From Bacteroides sp. (GTDB taxonomy: Bacteria; Bacteroidota; Bacteroidia; Bacteroidales; GCA-2748055), in assembly GCA_011048475.1 (NCBI GenBank), contig DSDZ01000442.1:1-14686 (forward strand): DNA of 14,686 nt. The letters are read 5' to 3'. The notes below the pieces were generated by a model. The model did no database searches. It saw only the letters and a program-made list of their open reading frames with translations, and was not told the origin of the DNA. Below, piece by piece: positions 14,150-14,686 of the stretch (its first letter is position 1; the number at the start of each line of letters is the position of its first letter). The position numbers and the translations under genes were made by a program.

Positions 14150-14220
14150 TATGGGAGAAATGGGACTTATGAGACACCCTAAGGGATCGAAGGAATGGAC
14201 CGAAGATCCATATTTTGCGA

Positions 14221-14685
14221 CTACTGCTGCAGGATGACCTTTCCGGAGTATCCGGCACCATTCAGCGCATCATGAATGATATATACATACAGTCCGCCGG
14301 GCAGATCATTGTGGTTGGAATCGGAACCGTCCCAGCGGATCACGTCTGAGCCGGTAAAACTGAATTGGTTTATCAGCTGGCCGTCCGCGCTGTAGAGCCT
14401 GAGCACCGCATTCCTGGAAACCTGCTCCGGTCTCCTGAATTCCGTAAAGGTTGAAAACGGATTGGGGGAGGCGATATGAATGTCTTCTGTCAGGACCGGA
14501 GGAACAGCCATGGCGGCAGCATTGTAATAAAGCAGTTCAATGCCGTCACCCGATCCCAGGTTCCTGGAGTACTGCCTGTCCGTGGGATTGTTCCAGTGCT
14601 CGAATACGCCCAGGCTGCCCATGGGAGTCTCATCACCCTCCGGATCGTACTGGATTGCCGCAGGCCAGTAATCACTGCTGGCGCA
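14221..14685 (-). CDS. C-terminal fragment of a T9SS cargo protein (5' truncated by window)
   Basis: The frame is open to the right edge (first full codon 14685-14683) and ends at TAG (14223-14221), so 154 C-terminal residues are visible. The ATG at 14622 lies inside the open frame and is not the true start. The visible part begins CASSDYWPAAIQYDPEGDETP, followed by SLGVFEHWNNPTDRQYSRNL and GDGIELLYYN. It then has a sorting domain starting SPNPFSTFTEF, with a FlgD-like closing fold (RWDGSDSNHNDLPGGLYVY) and VILQQ. From memory the LGVFEHWNN-x-x-D-x-QYSRNL stretch occurs at the end of secreted Bacteroidota DUF362-type proteins; that link is tentative. The T9SS tail is clear. The gene converges on the repeat element. 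Confidence 0.8.
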   Translation of the reverse strand, partial: CASSDYWPAAIQYDPEGDETPMGSLGVFEHWNNPTDRQYSRNLGSGDGIELLYYNAAAMAVPPVLTEDIHIASPNPFSTFTEFRRPEQVSRNAVLRLYSADGQLINQFSFTGSDVIRWDGSDSNHNDLPGGLYVYIIHDALNGAGYSGKVILQQ

Positions 14686-14686
14686 C

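Larger units (their letters stand above)
13813..14180. repeat. Nested inverted-repeat element, MITE or fold-back-like, no coding capacity
   Basis: This fills most of the gene-free stretch 13783-14220. Pairs of inverted repeats lie around a common centre near 14000-14010. From outside inward they are AGGGTGTCTCAT 13815-13826 with ATGAGACACCCT 14169-14180 (12/12), and AGGGATGCTTT 13873-13883 with AAAGCATCCCT 14135-14145 (11/11). Next come CTGCGCAAAA 13903-13912 with TTTTGCCGCAG 14101-14111 (one bulge), and GTCAGGATACCCC 13953-13965 with GGGGTATGCCTGAC 14041-14054 (one bulge). The innermost is a hairpin at 14008-14025. A 36-bp direct repeat is also present. No convincing reading frame lies inside. 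Terminal inverted repeats plus internal symmetry suggest a non-autonomous mobile element or a decayed insertion sequence; a structured RNA is the alternative. Confidence 0.65.

Noticed and set aside
13813..14180. Intact insertion sequence
   Set aside because: Only about 370 bp with no transposase frame on either strand; at most a non-autonomous or decayed element.
14046..14237. 63-codon open frame on the + strand in the repeat element
   Set aside because: It runs through both inverted and direct repeats and into the opposing T9SS gene, and its product has no family resemblance.

Overview
The window is most likely from a member of the Bacteroidota. Three complete proteins and one C-terminal fragment end in a type IX secretion (T9SS) sorting domain of the YPNP / SPNPF type. 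Start codons are preceded by A/T-rich stretches rather than Shine-Dalgarno sequences, and a DUF5989 miniprotein lies beside an SGNH/TPR membrane protein. The genes are fairly GC-rich, while the short spacers upstream of genes are AT-rich. The sequence does not settle order or genus. No rRNA, tRNA, CRISPR array, integrase or intact transposase is visible.

Layout. (1) 2-280, + strand: the last 92 residues of a protein that resembles a PD40/TolB-type beta-propeller. It is followed by a spacer with a perfect 4 x 16-bp tandem repeat. (2) 448-6250, - strand: a compact four-gene cluster transcribed from right to left. Its order is an M48 zinc-protease lipoprotein, a small lipoprotein-like protein with an emfourin-like SGGF start, a large M4 (thermolysin-type) metalloprotease, and a two-helix DUF3592 membrane protein. 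The small gene overlaps the M4 start codon by four bases (ATGA). (3) 6402-9152, + strand, divergent from the protease cluster: a secreted GH5 glycosidase with two CBM6-like modules and a T9SS tail. (4) 9149-11579, - strand: a 49-residue DUF5989 protein and an SGNH hydrolase with TPR repeats. The DUF5989 stop codon interlocks with the GH5 stop codon. (5) 11755-13782, + strand: a non-catalytic multidomain T9SS protein (CBM9-like, Ig-like, galactose-binding-like, Ig-like, sorting tail) behind an AT-rich promoter region with a 5' hairpin. (6) 13783-14220: a gene-free block of nested inverted and direct repeats that looks like a MITE or fold-back element. (7) 14221 to the right edge, - strand: the C-terminal part of another T9SS cargo protein.

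How the parts may work together. The window encodes a surface or secreted degradation repertoire: polysaccharide (GH5, CBM6, CBM9-like) and protein (M4), with envelope proteolysis or quality control (M48). The most interesting inference is that the small gene fused to the M4 cistron encodes a periplasm-retained, emfourin-like inhibitor. It would restrain the M4 enzyme until T9SS exports it. This rests on gene order, the 4-bp overlap and a short motif resemblance, and it still needs a profile search.
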